NCBI RefSeq assembly: GCF_900220965.1
Contig: NZ_OBQC01000010.1
Location: forward strand, 1 to 64,000
Length of the DNA: 64,000 bases
Source of the DNA: Ureibacillus acetophenoni
Lineage (GTDB): Bacteria > Bacillota > Bacilli > Bacillales_A > Planococcaceae
Direction: 5' to 3'
Positions 8,102 to 17,527 of this stretch are shown here, one piece after another. The notes under the pieces are model-generated. The model had not been told where the DNA came from. It did no database searches and worked only from the letters and a program-made list of their open reading frames with translations. A program made the position numbers and the translations under genes. Every line of letters begins with the position of its first letter. The first letter of the stretch is position 1.

Positions 8102-9601
8102 TTATTTTGATATCTTATGGAATTCATTCACATAGTTTGCAGCTTGAGCCCCTGAAATCTTTCCAAATACTGCGCCGGACATTAAACCAGAACCTCCAGG
8201 ATAGTTTTTATAGAAGATTCCGCCAACCATTTCTCCAGCTGCGAATAGACCTTTGATTGGTTCTTCATCTTTATTTAATACCTCACCGTTTTTGTTAACA
8301 TGCAGACCACCAAAGGCAAATGTAATACCGCAAGTAACAGGGAAGGCATAGAATGGACCTTGTTCAATTTTCATTGCCCAGTTTGTTTTCGGAGGAGTAA
8401 TTCCTTTTGTTCCTTTTCCATCTTTAACAGAAGGGTTGTATTCACCGTCTTGTACGGCATTGTTATACTCCTCGATTGTTTTAATAAATTGCTCTTTGTT
8501 TACAGGTAATTTTTCTACTAACTCAGCTAGTGTATCCGCTTCATAGAAAGTAGCTTCTTCTAAATTATATTCTTTACGTAGAAGAGGGCGAACTTGAGCA
8601 TCAAAAATTTGATATGCAACATGTCCTGGTTGCTTTAACACTTCGCGTCCATATTTTGCGTACGTATAGTTTCTAAAATCCGCACCTTCATCAACAAAGC
8701 GATTTCCGTCATTATTTAACATAATTCCAAGAGGGTAGGAGTGCTTTTTGAAAATATCGCCTGGTTTTGTAAAGTCTCCAACCTTAGGTGCGTTGAAGTC
8801 TGTACCGATTGAATGGCATCCATCCCATTCACCAAATTTTTGTGCTCCAACTTCAAGTGCCATTTCAATTCCATCACCAGTATTAAATTCTGTTCCTCGA
8901 ACGATCGCAGCTTCCCATTCAGTGCCTAAATATTTTGAACGCAAGTTTTTGTTCGCTTCGAAACTACCACATGCTAACACAACACTTTTTGCTTCAACAG
9001 TGACTTCTTCACCTTGGCGAAGTACTTTAACGCCTGTAATTTGATCATCGTTTACTTGTAGTTTAGTAGCTTGCGATTCATACCAAATATCAATTTCTAA
9101 TTCTTTGGCACGTTTAAATAATTGTTTCATCAAGCCAATACCTTTATCTTTTGTTTTAACCGGAAGTCCACCCCAGAAGTGAATTTTTCCGTCTTGTTTA
9201 AAGGATTGGTTATCATAGTTCAGTTCAAATTCAACCCCATTTTCTCTCATCCAAACAATCGTTTCATAAGATTTTGTAGTTAACTGATTGGCCAATTCAG
9301 GATGACTTTGCCCATCTGTCACTCTCATTAAATCTTCATAATAATCAGAAGCACTATACTCTGGCATTACAATTTTGTCAGCTTCATCATCTTGTAACGC
9401 AGGAATGACTTTTCGAATATCTTTTAGCTCATTATATGCAAAACGAATAGCACCATCTGTAAAATAGGAATTACCACCACTTTTATGTTCGGGACCTTTT
9501 TCAAGTACAAGTACATTAGACCCATTTTCTTTTGCAGAAATGGCAGCACATAAAGCGGCGTTTCCTGCCCCAACAACGACAACATCATAACTTTTAGTCA
9601 T
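8102..9601 (-). CDS. FAD-dependent dehydrogenase, tricarballylate dehydrogenase / fumarate reductase flavoprotein type
   Basis: 499 residues from ATG 9601, chosen because GGAGGAATTG lies just upstream. The N-terminus has the Rossmann dinucleotide motif VVVVGAGNAALCAA and the downstream EKGPEHKSGGNSYFTDGAIR. The C-terminus has ITFAFGGLHVN, GLFAAGEMVGG and YPGGSGLMSGAVFGK, as in the fumarate reductase/succinate dehydrogenase flavoprotein family. TcuA, which oxidises tricarballylate to cis-aconitate, is the closest named type I recognise. Divergence from a LysR gene and proximity to a TctCBA transporter support a role in catabolism of a tricarboxylate or related acid. No TcuB-like iron-sulfur/heme partner is seen nearby, so the electron acceptor is unknown. 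3-ketosteroid dehydrogenase-like or urocanate reductase-like alternatives cannot be excluded. Confidence 0.82.
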   Translation of the reverse strand: MTKSYDVVVVGAGNAALCAAISAKENGSNVLVLEKGPEHKSGGNSYFTDGAIRFAYNELKDIRKVIPALQDDEADKIVMPEYSASDYYEDLMRVTDGQSHPELANQLTTKSYETIVWMRENGVEFELNYDNQSFKQDGKIHFWGGLPVKTKDKGIGLMKQLFKRAKELEIDIWYESQATKLQVNDDQITGVKVLRQGEEVTVEAKSVVLACGSFEANKNLRSKYLGTEWEAAIVRGTEFNTGDGIEMALEVGAQKFGEWDGCHSIGTDFNAPKVGDFTKPGDIFKKHSYPLGIMLNNDGNRFVDEGADFRNYTYAKYGREVLKQPGHVAYQIFDAQVRPLLRKEYNLEEATFYEADTLAELVEKLPVNKEQFIKTIEEYNNAVQDGEYNPSVKDGKGTKGITPPKTNWAMKIEQGPFYAFPVTCGITFAFGGLHVNKNGEVLNKDEEPIKGLFAAGEMVGGIFYKNYPGGSGLMSGAVFGKISGAQAANYVNEFHKISK

Positions 9602-9685
9602 AATCAATTCCTCCACCTATAGTAATATTTACAATATTCTTAAAAATAATATAATTGAAATTAATAAATTAATAAAATACTGAAA

Positions 9686-9714
9686 ATCGATACTCATCGA
9701 TAGAAAATTTCTAT
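9686..9714. promoter_or_regulatory. Palindromic sites between divergent dehydrogenase and LysR genes
   Basis: ATCGAT-N4-ATCGAT (9686-9701) is directly followed by the perfect 15-base palindrome ATAGAAAATTTCTAT (9700-9714). The latter fits the T-N11-A pattern of LysR-family boxes. Its position in the divergent intergenic region suggests autoregulation and control of the dehydrogenase gene. Confidence 0.6.
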
Positions 9715-9736
9715 AACTTGAATGGAGCTACTGCCT

Positions 9737-10597
9737 ATGGATGAAAAGGACTGGCGTATTCTGCAAATGGTTTATGAAGAAAGAAATATTACAAAAGCTG
9801 CGGAACAACTATATATATCACAACCTTCCCTTACTTATCGAATTCAACAACTCGAGCAAGAGCTAGGAGTAAAAATTTTATCGAGAAGAAAAAGAGGAGT
9901 CGATTTTACCGTAGAAGGGGAGTACCTTGTACAATATGCGATTAGTATGCTCCATCGATTAAATGAACTGAAGGACTACTTAGCGAATTTAAATGGAAAA
10001 ATTAAAGGAACGCTACGTCTAGGAGTCTCTCAAACGTATGCACGTTATAAGCTGCCAGTCATTTTGTCAGAGTTTTTAAGTGAATATCCTGAGGTGGATA
10101 TTAAACTTAAATCTGGTTTTAGTTATGAAGTCATTCAAATGATTAATAAGGAAGAAACGAATATTGGAATTGTACGGGATACTTATGACTGGAAGGGACC
10201 GAAAATCTTACTAGACAAAGAAAAAATTTATATTGTTTCAAAAGAAGAGATTGAGCTAAGTGATTTGCCTAACTTAAGAAGAATTCATTACAATACAGAT
10301 CTTTCACTCAAGAACGTCATTGATACGTGGTGGAAAGGAACGTTTGAAGCCCCACCAAAAATTACGATGGAAGTGGATTTAATAGATACATGCCGAGAGA
10401 TGGTGGAAAATGGGTTAGGGTATGCCTTTTTACCGGAAATTTGTTTAAAAGGCTATGAACATTTAAAAAAATATGAGCTTACTTTAGAAGGGCAACAGCT
10501 GGTTAGAAATACCTGGTTAATATTCAATGAACATTCTTTGGATCTTTCAGTAGTAAAAGCCTTTATTAAATTTATGAAAAATGATGATTGTATTTAA
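9737..10597 (+). CDS. LysR family transcriptional regulator
   Basis: 286 residues from ATG 9737. GGAG at 9724-9727 gives correct spacing to this start and not to the ATG at 9722. The N-terminal winged helix-turn-helix is clear (NITKAAEQLYISQPSLTYRI, then QQLEQELGVKI). A periplasmic-binding-protein-like effector domain fills the rest (LRLGVSQTYARYKLPVIL, VENGLGYAFLPEIC). It is transcribed away from the FAD dehydrogenase, the classic layout for a LysR activator of the divergent gene. The expected ligand is the dehydrogenase substrate or a tricarboxylate; this is inferred from context. The two-component genes start about 45 bases downstream, so cotranscription is possible. Confidence 0.92.
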   Translation: MDEKDWRILQMVYEERNITKAAEQLYISQPSLTYRIQQLEQELGVKILSRRKRGVDFTVEGEYLVQYAISMLHRLNELKDYLANLNGKIKGTLRLGVSQTYARYKLPVILSEFLSEYPEVDIKLKSGFSYEVIQMINKEETNIGIVRDTYDWKGPKILLDKEKIYIVSKEEIELSDLPNLRRIHYNTDLSLKNVIDTWWKGTFEAPPKITMEVDLIDTCREMVENGLGYAFLPEICLKGYEHLKKYELTLEGQQLVRNTWLIFNEHSLDLSVVKAFIKFMKNDDCI

Positions 10598-10641
10598 AAT
10601 AGCTTGGATCAACTAAAACATCTGTGCCAGGGAGAAGGATG

Positions 10642-12237
10642 ATGAAAAAATCCCGATTTGTAACATTAAAAGTAAAAATACTCGGTTTAGTAATTCTATT
10701 AATTAGTCTCATTATTGCTTCATTAACTTTGATGTTTATCTATATACAACTAAATGAAGATAAAGTAAAAGCAGAGAAACTATCTTTACAAACAGCAAAA
10801 GCCCTATCATACATGCCTGCACTCCACGAAAGCTATCAATTAAATCGGGACAATAAAAGTCTGGATCAATTCATAGAACATGTAAAGTCTGAGGTTGAAC
10901 CAATGACATTCTTTATTCAAAACCGAGATGGTTCAATTTTGGCATGGTCAGATGATAAGGATAGAAATCGAACATTCAACATAGAAGAAAGTAGTAATGC
11001 TTTAATTTTTGGAAGTTATTATGTGATCCAAACGAAGGAAGACGATAAAACCTTTATAAAAGCAGTTGCCCCTATAAAGGTTGATTATGGAGATTACTAT
11101 AAAATCGAAGGAGCAGTTGTCGTACTATTTGATTTAGCTAATCTCTACTCATCCATTTGGGATTCCGTTAAGAAAGTGCTAAATGTGTCTTTGATTACTT
11201 TACTAATTGGAATTATTGGTAGTTATCTACTTTCAAACAGTATTCGTAAGGACACGTTAAATTTAGAACCCTATGAAATTGCTACAATGTTCAGAGAGAG
11301 AAATGCAATTTTGCAGTCCGTAAAGGAAGGAATTCTAGCAGTAGATAAGGATGGATGGATTACAATGATGAATTCATCGGCCCATTATTTATTAGATATC
11401 GAAAACCAAGCAGAGGGCATGAAACTTTCAAATGTCATAGAATCGAACGAATTACTAGAGATCATTAGTAGCAACGAAAAGTCTGTAAATGTTGAAATGC
11501 AATACAATGAGAAAATAATGATCATTAATACACAGCCGATAGTAGAAGATGGAATGAGGATTGGTACTGTTGCTTCTTTTCGTGACAGAACAGAAATTAA
11601 ACATATGATTGATGCACTATCCGAAGTAAAACAATACTCGGATGATTTAAGAGCCCAATCCCATGAATATTCCAATAAACTCTATGCGATTTTAGGGCTT
11701 CTTCAACTGAATAAAAAAGAAGAGGCAATTGAATTAATTAAAAGTGAAACACAATTATATACAATCAATGAAGATTTAATATTTACAAAGATTCAAGATG
11801 AAAGAGTACAAGCAATCTTATTGGGGAAAATTGCTCAGGCATCTGAAAAGAAAATTGAGTTTGTTATTGATGAAGAAAGCACACTTACTCAAATACCTCA
11901 AGAGATCCCAACATCTTCCCTTATTGTCATTTTAGGGAATCTCATCAACAATGCCTTTGATGCTGTGAAAGAGAAAGATGAAAAAAAGGTGAGCTTCTTC
12001 GTTACTGATATTGGGAATGATATTATTTTTGAAGTGTATGACAACGGTAAAGGGATTCAAAAAGAAATTGAACATCAAATTTTTCAAAAGGGTCTTTCAT
12101 CAAAAGGTAAAAATAGAGGATTTGGTCTTTTTAACGTAAAGATAGAAGTTGAATCACTGAAGGGGTTTATTGAATATAGCAGTGAATTGCAAAAGGGGAC
12201 TGTTTTCACAGTGTATTTACCAAAAGGGGAGAGTTGA
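10642..12237 (+). CDS. Sensor histidine kinase, CitA/DcuS (CitS) type
   Basis: 531 residues from ATG 10642, which sits 7 bases after GGAG. The layout is a transmembrane helix (about 12-32), an extracytoplasmic sensor region (about 33-180), a second membrane helix, a PAS domain (about 215-310) and a kinase core. The phosphoacceptor is in the SHEYSNKLYAILG motif characteristic of the CitA/DcuS (SpoOB-like) group. The ATPase boxes are LINNAFDAV (N), DNGKGI (G1) and RGFGLFNV (G2). Known members sense citrate or C4-dicarboxylates outside the cell. Together with the adjacent response regulator and the TctCBA transporter this suggests induction of uptake by an extracellular tricarboxylate; the ligand is inferred. 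Confidence 0.92.
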   Translation: MKKSRFVTLKVKILGLVILLISLIIASLTLMFIYIQLNEDKVKAEKLSLQTAKALSYMPALHESYQLNRDNKSLDQFIEHVKSEVEPMTFFIQNRDGSILAWSDDKDRNRTFNIEESSNALIFGSYYVIQTKEDDKTFIKAVAPIKVDYGDYYKIEGAVVVLFDLANLYSSIWDSVKKVLNVSLITLLIGIIGSYLLSNSIRKDTLNLEPYEIATMFRERNAILQSVKEGILAVDKDGWITMMNSSAHYLLDIENQAEGMKLSNVIESNELLEIISSNEKSVNVEMQYNEKIMIINTQPIVEDGMRIGTVASFRDRTEIKHMIDALSEVKQYSDDLRAQSHEYSNKLYAILGLLQLNKKEEAIELIKSETQLYTINEDLIFTKIQDERVQAILLGKIAQASEKKIEFVIDEESTLTQIPQEIPTSSLIVILGNLINNAFDAVKEKDEKKVSFFVTDIGNDIIFEVYDNGKGIQKEIEHQIFQKGLSSKGKNRGFGLFNVKIEVESLKGFIEYSSELQKGTVFTVYLPKGES

Positions 12238-12241
12238 TGTA

Positions 12242-12943
12242 GTGGATATAATTAATGTATTAATAGCAGAGGATGATTTCAGAATTGCTCAAATTCACGA
12301 AGAGTATCTATCCCAAATAAAAGGGATGAATGTAATAGGAAAAGCACTAAATGCAAAAGAAACAATGAAACTACTTAGTAATCAACCTGTAGATTTATTA
12401 CTATTAGATATTTATATGCCTGATCAATTAGGGATTGAGTTATTAAGCGAAATAAGGGGGAAATTCCCGATGCTTGATGTAATACTCATAACTGCTGCAA
12501 AAGATATGGAATATTTAAAAAAGGCTTTAAAATTCGGAGTGGCTTTTTATCTTATTAAACCTGTTCCAATGGAAGTTTTTATAAATACAATTGAAAAATA
12601 TAAAAAAAATAGACAAGTATTGAATTCTGTAACAGAGATCAATCAAAATGTTATTGATTATTTTTTTACAGTTGAAAATAAAGGGAAGCAAAAAGTGGAT
12701 TTTCCTTCTGGTATCGATTATTTAACCTTAGAAAAGGTAAGGAATATACTCAAAAATGGAGAAGGTGGGTTAACTGCAGATAAAGTCGGTGAAATGATGG
12801 GAGCTTCTAGAACAACTGCAAGAAGGTATTTAGAGTATTTAGTAAGTATTGATCATGCATATGTTGAACAAGCGTACGGAGTAGTTGGGCGTCCAGAAAG
12901 GAATTATTTCTATAAGGAATTACAAAAGGAAAGGTATCTATAA
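12242..12943 (+). CDS. Response regulator, CitB/DcuR/CitT family
   Basis: 233 residues from GTG 12242, 4 bases after the kinase stop; GGGGAGAG lies 8 bases upstream. The receiver has the acidic pair AEDD, phospho-Asp in LLLLDIYMPD, LITAAKD and LIKPV. The C-terminal DNA-binding region has a helix-turn-helix in LTADKVGEMMGASRTTARRY, as in CitT/DctR/MalR regulators. Partner of the upstream kinase. The tctCBA-like genes immediately downstream are the obvious target. A hairpin overlapping its stop codon separates the two transcription units. Confidence 0.92.
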   Translation: MDIINVLIAEDDFRIAQIHEEYLSQIKGMNVIGKALNAKETMKLLSNQPVDLLLLDIYMPDQLGIELLSEIRGKFPMLDVILITAAKDMEYLKKALKFGVAFYLIKPVPMEVFINTIEKYKKNRQVLNSVTEINQNVIDYFFTVENKGKQKVDFPSGIDYLTLEKVRNILKNGEGGLTADKVGEMMGASRTTARRYLEYLVSIDHAYVEQAYGVVGRPERNYFYKELQKERYL

Positions 12944-12957
12944 TCCTTTCCTTTTTA
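12924..12957 (+). terminator. Terminator overlapping the end of the response regulator gene
   Basis: AAAAGGAAAGG pairs with CCTTTCCTTTT around a 10-base loop that includes the stop codon, followed by T-rich sequence. It separates the regulators from the transporter genes. Confidence 0.8.
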
Positions 12958-13046
12958 TATTTACATTGACTAAAAATCGCATGTGAATTAGTTAACATAT
13001 GAACAAAATGAACAATATTACCAAAATGTTTATAAAAAACAAATTT

Positions 13047-13061
13047 TAGAAAACGTTTACA
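13047..13061. promoter_or_regulatory. Candidate cre (CcpA) site upstream of tctC
   Basis: TAGAAAACGTTTACA matches the cre consensus WTGNAANCGNWNNCW with one mismatch. It lies about 57 bases before the transporter start, which fits catabolite control of uptake. Confidence 0.6.
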
Positions 13062-13117
13062 CAATATCTATTCTAAATTTATTATAAATTCAGAATAATT
13101 AAAAGGGAGTGGGGATC

Positions 13118-14104
13118 GTGAAAAAAAGGGGATTTTTACTAATACTCGGTTTGGTATTACTATTGTCTGCTTGTGGAACTACGAAAAATTCGTCTGGAGG
13201 TTCTGCATATCCAAACAAACATATTGAAATTGTAGCACCAGCATCGCCTGGGGGAGGCTGGGATTTAACAGCACGTTCGGTTCAAAAAATTTTGAAGGAT
13301 AATGAGCTTGTACAGAATAATATAAACGTAATTAATAAGCCTGGAGGCGGCGGTGAAGTTGGTTGGAACTATTTAAATACAAAAGATAGCCATTACTTAG
13401 CTGTTAATTCAAGCTTACTTTTAACTAATAATTTACTAGGTCAAAGTAAATTAACGCACCAAGACTTTACACCTTTAGCGACTTTAGCAACAGAATGGCA
13501 AGCAATCGCCGTATCGGTGGATTCGCCATATCAAAATATTAATGAGTTATTTGAACAAATAAAGAAAGACCCAACATCTGTAAAAATCGGGGTAGGTCCT
13601 GGACTAGGGAACGATGACCATTTGTCTTTTGTACAAGCAACTGGCATGAAAGACATTCAAGCAAAAGATCTGAATTTCCTTGTATATGATGGTGGAGGTG
13701 GGGATGTTGTTACAGCGCTTTTAGGGAAACACGTAGATGCAGTGACGACTTCATTATCAGAAGTGAAAGAGCATCATCTTGCAGGAAAAGTAAAAATTTT
13801 AGCAGTTTCATCTGATGAAAGATTAGAAGAGCTAGAAGATGTACCAACATTGCAAGAAGAAGGGTTGGACATGGTGTTCCCACACTGGAGAGGAATTATG
13901 GGACCACCTAATATGACAGAAGAAGAAATTCAGTATTGGGATGAAAAATTATCAAAAATGGTAGAGTCTGAGGAATGGAAGCAACTACTTGAAAATAATG
14001 ATTGGGATTCATTCTATCAAACTAGTGAAGAAACTCGATTGTTTATGGCTGAACAAGAGAAGTTGTACAAAGAATTAATCGATCAATCTGGATTAGTTCA
14101 GTAA
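13118..14104 (+). CDS. tctC: Tripartite tricarboxylate transporter substrate-binding lipoprotein (TctC)
   Basis: 328 residues from GTG 13118, with AAAGGGAG correctly spaced upstream; the GTG at 13109 is too close to it. A signal peptide with lipobox LLSACG gives a lipid-anchored extracellular binding protein. The Bug/TctC fold is recognised from YPNKHIEIVAPASPGGGWD at the mature N-terminus, INVINKPGGGGEVGWNY, and LLGKHVDAVTTSLSEVKEH. It captures a carboxylate (citrate, tricarballylate or similar) for TctBA. First gene of tctCBA with gaps of only 13-16 bases; a cre-like site and the two-component genes lie upstream. Confidence 0.93.
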   Translation: MKKRGFLLILGLVLLLSACGTTKNSSGGSAYPNKHIEIVAPASPGGGWDLTARSVQKILKDNELVQNNINVINKPGGGGEVGWNYLNTKDSHYLAVNSSLLLTNNLLGQSKLTHQDFTPLATLATEWQAIAVSVDSPYQNINELFEQIKKDPTSVKIGVGPGLGNDDHLSFVQATGMKDIQAKDLNFLVYDGGGGDVVTALLGKHVDAVTTSLSEVKEHHLAGKVKILAVSSDERLEELEDVPTLQEEGLDMVFPHWRGIMGPPNMTEEEIQYWDEKLSKMVESEEWKQLLENNDWDSFYQTSEETRLFMAEQEKLYKELIDQSGLVQ

Positions 14105-14117
14105 AGGAGCGATGTTG

Positions 14118-14567
14118 ATGAAATGGATCAAAATCGGGATGCCCGTATTAATGATTTTGATAAGCTTAACTTTTTTAATTGGCTCTTTTGCTATTCCAAA
14201 AGCCACACTTGGTAATCCGAATGGTCCTTCGTATTTTCCGATTGGGTTAAGTGTCCTTATGCTCGTCTTAAGCATCGTTTATTTGTTCAATGAACTGAAG
14301 ACTCTTAAGGCATTTCATGAGGGCATTAAGGATTTAATGGACAAAAAAACACTGCGTCTAATCGGGTTTACAATCATACTAGGAGTTATTTACGCTAACA
14401 TTTTTGAAAGAGTAGGATTTTTTGTTTCTACTCTTCTATTTCTAGGGGTACTTTTATTCTATTTAAATGGAATGAAAAAATGGCTTATTAACATCGTAGT
14501 ATCTATTAGTTTTTCATTTATTACTTGGTACGGCTTTAGTCAATTATTAGGAGTAAGTTTACCGTAG
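14118..14567 (+). CDS. tctB: Tripartite tricarboxylate transporter small membrane subunit (TctB)
   Basis: 149 residues. ATG 14118 is preferred over ATG 14112 because AAAGGAG sits 8 bases before it. Four hydrophobic helices are visible, including the N-terminal GMPVLMILISLTFLIGSF and two in the C-terminal half. The motif NPNGPSYFPIGLSVLML after the first helix is typical of TctB. It pairs with the large subunit TctA to form the membrane part of the transporter. Confidence 0.9.
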   Translation: MKWIKIGMPVLMILISLTFLIGSFAIPKATLGNPNGPSYFPIGLSVLMLVLSIVYLFNELKTLKAFHEGIKDLMDKKTLRLIGFTIILGVIYANIFERVGFFVSTLLFLGVLLFYLNGMKKWLINIVVSISFSFITWYGFSQLLGVSLP

Positions 14568-14583
14568 AACAAGGGGGAATAGT

Positions 14584-16077
14584 ATGGAAGGGTTTATGGA
14601 AGGACTTTTGACCGCTATTGAGCCGATTAATCTTTTCTGGATTGTTCTCGGTGGTTTTTTAGGAACGGTGGTAGGGATGCTTCCAGGATTAGGGCCAGCA
14701 ACAGCAGTTGCCGTCCTAATCCCTGTGACATTCGGAATGGATCCAACGAGTGCCATTATTTTGATGGCAGCTATTTATTATGGAGCGATGTACGGAGGGT
14801 CTAGGAGTTCGATATTATTAAATACACCAGGAGACGGTTCGGCAATTGCTGCGACATTTGACGGTTATCCAATGGCGCAAAAGGGGCAAGCTGGACAAGC
14901 AATGGCAATTTCGGCTGTCGCATCATTTATTGGGGGGATTATCGCAACGTTTGGCTTTATATTCTTAGCACAACCGTTAGCGAATTTTGCATTAAAATTT
15001 GGTCCAGCCGAGTATTTCCTATTGATGTTATTAACACTTTCAGCGATTGTATCACTTTCGATCGGTAAGATGATAAAAGGGTTTATCGCTATGTGTTTAG
15101 GTCTTTTACTAAGTACTGTTGGGATAGACCCGCAAACAGGAATTCATCGTTTTACATTGGACAATCCCCATTTAAGTGAAGGAATTGATTTTCTAATAGT
15201 TATCATTGGGGTCTATGCAATAGGTGAAGTATTTTATAACTTCTTAACGATTAATAAAGAAAAGAAATCGCAAGACAAGAAAAGCAATATGGGGAAAGTT
15301 TGGTTTTCTAAAGAACAATGGAAAAGGTCAAAGTGGCCAATATTACGAAGTGCGCCATTAGGCTTTATTGTCGGGGTTCTTCCTGGTGCTGGCGGATCCA
15401 TTGCATCGATGATTAGTTACTCAACGGAAAAGCAAATATCAAAAAAACCAGATGAATTCGGAAAAGGAGCAGTTGAGGGGCTTGCAGCACCTGAATCTGC
15501 GAATAACGCTGCTTCAGTTGGGGCAATGATTCCGTTATTGACAATGGGGATTCCTGGATCAGGAACGACGGCTGTTATGCTTGGTGCTCTCATCATGCTA
15601 GGTGTCAGACCAGGTCCAATGTTATTTGAAAATGACCCAGGAATGATTTGGGGTCTCATTAACAGTATGTTTATTGGGAATATTGTATTAGTGATCATTA
15701 ATATCCTTTTAGTGGGACTGCTCGTGAAAGTTTTGAAAACACCTGCCAAGGTACTTTATCCATTAATTATCATGTTAGCCTTTATTGGGACTTATACATT
15801 AAGTTACAGTACGGTTGATTTTTATCTATTATTGATTTTTGGTGTAATAGGACTATTAATGAAGGTAATGGATTTCCCAATTGCTCCACTTGTATTAGCA
15901 CTAATAGTTGGAGCAGATATGGAACAAAATTTCCGGATGGCACTAGTATCGTCTAATGGTAGTGTAAGTATTTTCTTCTCTTCGTGGATTTCTGTTGTAT
16001 TGCTGATTTTAACAGTTTTATCCCTATTCTACCCATTAATAATGAAACTGTTTTTGAATAAAAAAAGTGCAAACTAA
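14584..16077 (+). CDS. tctA: Tripartite tricarboxylate transporter large membrane subunit (TctA)
   Basis: 497 residues, mostly transmembrane (about 11-12 helices). Family hallmarks are LGTVVGMLPGLGPATAVA near the N-terminus, the repeat-like GFIVGVLPGAGGSIASM in the middle, and EGLAAPESANNAASVGAMIP, MGIPGSGTTAVMLGAL. It is the channel-forming, ion-coupled subunit. AAGGGGG precedes the start, 17 bases after tctB. A terminator at 16119-16149 ends the operon. Confidence 0.95.
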   Translation: MEGFMEGLLTAIEPINLFWIVLGGFLGTVVGMLPGLGPATAVAVLIPVTFGMDPTSAIILMAAIYYGAMYGGSRSSILLNTPGDGSAIAATFDGYPMAQKGQAGQAMAISAVASFIGGIIATFGFIFLAQPLANFALKFGPAEYFLLMLLTLSAIVSLSIGKMIKGFIAMCLGLLLSTVGIDPQTGIHRFTLDNPHLSEGIDFLIVIIGVYAIGEVFYNFLTINKEKKSQDKKSNMGKVWFSKEQWKRSKWPILRSAPLGFIVGVLPGAGGSIASMISYSTEKQISKKPDEFGKGAVEGLAAPESANNAASVGAMIPLLTMGIPGSGTTAVMLGALIMLGVRPGPMLFENDPGMIWGLINSMFIGNIVLVIINILLVGLLVKVLKTPAKVLYPLIIMLAFIGTYTLSYSTVDFYLLLIFGVIGLLMKVMDFPIAPLVLALIVGADMEQNFRMALVSSNGSVSIFFSSWISVVLLILTVLSLFYPLIMKLFLNKKSAN

Positions 16078-16118
16078 ATAGTTTAAGATATTGTCCATTT
16101 GGTTGAAAAATAGAAGTG

Positions 16119-16149
16119 GAAAAGGATGTGCATTGTGCGCATCCTTTTT
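16119..16149 (+). terminator. Terminator after tctCBA
   Basis: GAAAAGGATGTGC and GCGCATCCTTTTT form a strong stem with T-run. Confidence 0.88.
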
Positions 16150-16268
16150 CATTTACACAATTTATTAGAAAATGGTTAATGTACATAATATTTAAAACTT
16201 TATCGTATTCCGATTTATTCCGTGTGTTAAAATAACTGCTAAAGAGAAAAAGGGAGATAAAAACGACC

Positions 16269-17489
16269 ATGATTAATAGAGAAAGACTAGCAAAACATAT
16301 CGAAGAACTTAGTCAGTTTGGAATGCAATCATCAGGTGGCATAAATCGTTTTTCATTTACTGAGGAAGAGGCGAAAGCGAACGAATACATCGAAAAACTT
16401 ATGGAGGAAGCTGGGTTATCTGTTTCCTTTGATGCGGTTGGAAATGTGATTGGTGAACGTCAAGGAACAGAAGAAAAGGCACCAATTATGATTGGTTCGC
16501 ACATTGATACGGTTCCACATGGTGGGAAATTTGATGGAGCCCTTGGGGTACTTGCGGCAATTGAAGTGGCACAAAGCTTAAAAGATCAAGGTATTCAGCT
16601 AAAATCACCTCTTAAAATCGTCTCATTTAAAGACGAAGAAGGAACACGTTTTGGGTTTGGATTACTCGGAAGTCGTGCGATGACAGGTATATTAAAAGAG
16701 GAAGAACTTGAGGGAAGAGATGATCAAGGGATTACCCTCAAAGAGGCTATGACTCAAAATGGATATGACCCTGAAAAAATAGGTGAAGCAAAAGTTCGCG
16801 AAGTAGCCGCTTATCTTGAACTACATATTGAACAAGGAAAAGTATTAGAAAGTGAAAATGTACCGGTTGGGATTGTAACGGGAATTGCTGGTCCAAGTTG
16901 GAAGGAAATTACTGTAAGAGGCCTTAGTGAGCATGCGGGGGCAACACCGATGCCAATTCGTCAAGATGCTCTAGTTGCTGCGAGTGAAATGATTTTAAAT
17001 ATCGAACAGATTGCGTTTAAATACAAGGATGCAGTAGCAACGGTAGGAAAATTACAAGTTAAACCGAATGGTGTTAACGTAATCCCTGGTGAAGTTACAT
17101 TTTCGCTAGATGTTCGTGATCTTGATAATGAGCGTTGTGCAAAGATTGTGAATGAAATTAGTGAAATGATCCAAGAAGTTTCCCAAAAACGTAATGTGGA
17201 GTCTGAGATTGTCGAATTGCAAACAGTATCTTCTGTGCAAGCAGATGCAGCTATGCAAGCAACTATTAAAGAAGCCGTTGTTTCCAAAGGAATTAAACCG
17301 ATTTCCCTTGTTAGTGGGGCCGGACATGATGCCATGAACTTAGCAAGAATTTGCCCAATGGGTATGATCTTTGTTCGTTCAAAAGATGGCATTAGCCACA
17401 ATCCATTAGAATATTCTTCAATAGATGATTGTGAAATTGCTACAAATGTTTTATTTGATACATTAGTACGTTTGGACCAATCTATATAA
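16269..17489 (+). CDS. M20 family amidase/hydantoinase (allantoate amidohydrolase or N-carbamoyl-L-amino acid hydrolase type)
   Basis: 406 residues. Two-metal M20 motifs are present: GSHIDTVPHGGKFDGALGV (metal His and Asp), FKDEEGTRFGFGLLGSRAMTG (acidic metal ligand and base) and LELHIEQGKVLE. The dimerisation domain has GLSEHAGATPMPIRQDAL, and the C-terminal metal His is in SGAGHDAMNLAR. The length is normal. This subfamily hydrolyses carbamoyl or ureido groups from allantoate, ureidoglycolate, N-carbamoyl amino acids or beta-ureidopropionate, and substrate cannot be assigned. It is a single gene with its own promoter region and a terminator after it, and no purine-catabolism neighbours are present. 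Confidence 0.9.
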   Translation: MINRERLAKHIEELSQFGMQSSGGINRFSFTEEEAKANEYIEKLMEEAGLSVSFDAVGNVIGERQGTEEKAPIMIGSHIDTVPHGGKFDGALGVLAAIEVAQSLKDQGIQLKSPLKIVSFKDEEGTRFGFGLLGSRAMTGILKEEELEGRDDQGITLKEAMTQNGYDPEKIGEAKVREVAAYLELHIEQGKVLESENVPVGIVTGIAGPSWKEITVRGLSEHAGATPMPIRQDALVAASEMILNIEQIAFKYKDAVATVGKLQVKPNGVNVIPGEVTFSLDVRDLDNERCAKIVNEISEMIQEVSQKRNVESEIVELQTVSSVQADAAMQATIKEAVVSKGIKPISLVSGAGHDAMNLARICPMGMIFVRSKDGISHNPLEYSSIDDCEIATNVLFDTLVRLDQSI

Positions 17490-17527
17490 ATGTAATATCT
17501 TTAGCAAATTCATATAAATGCGATATT

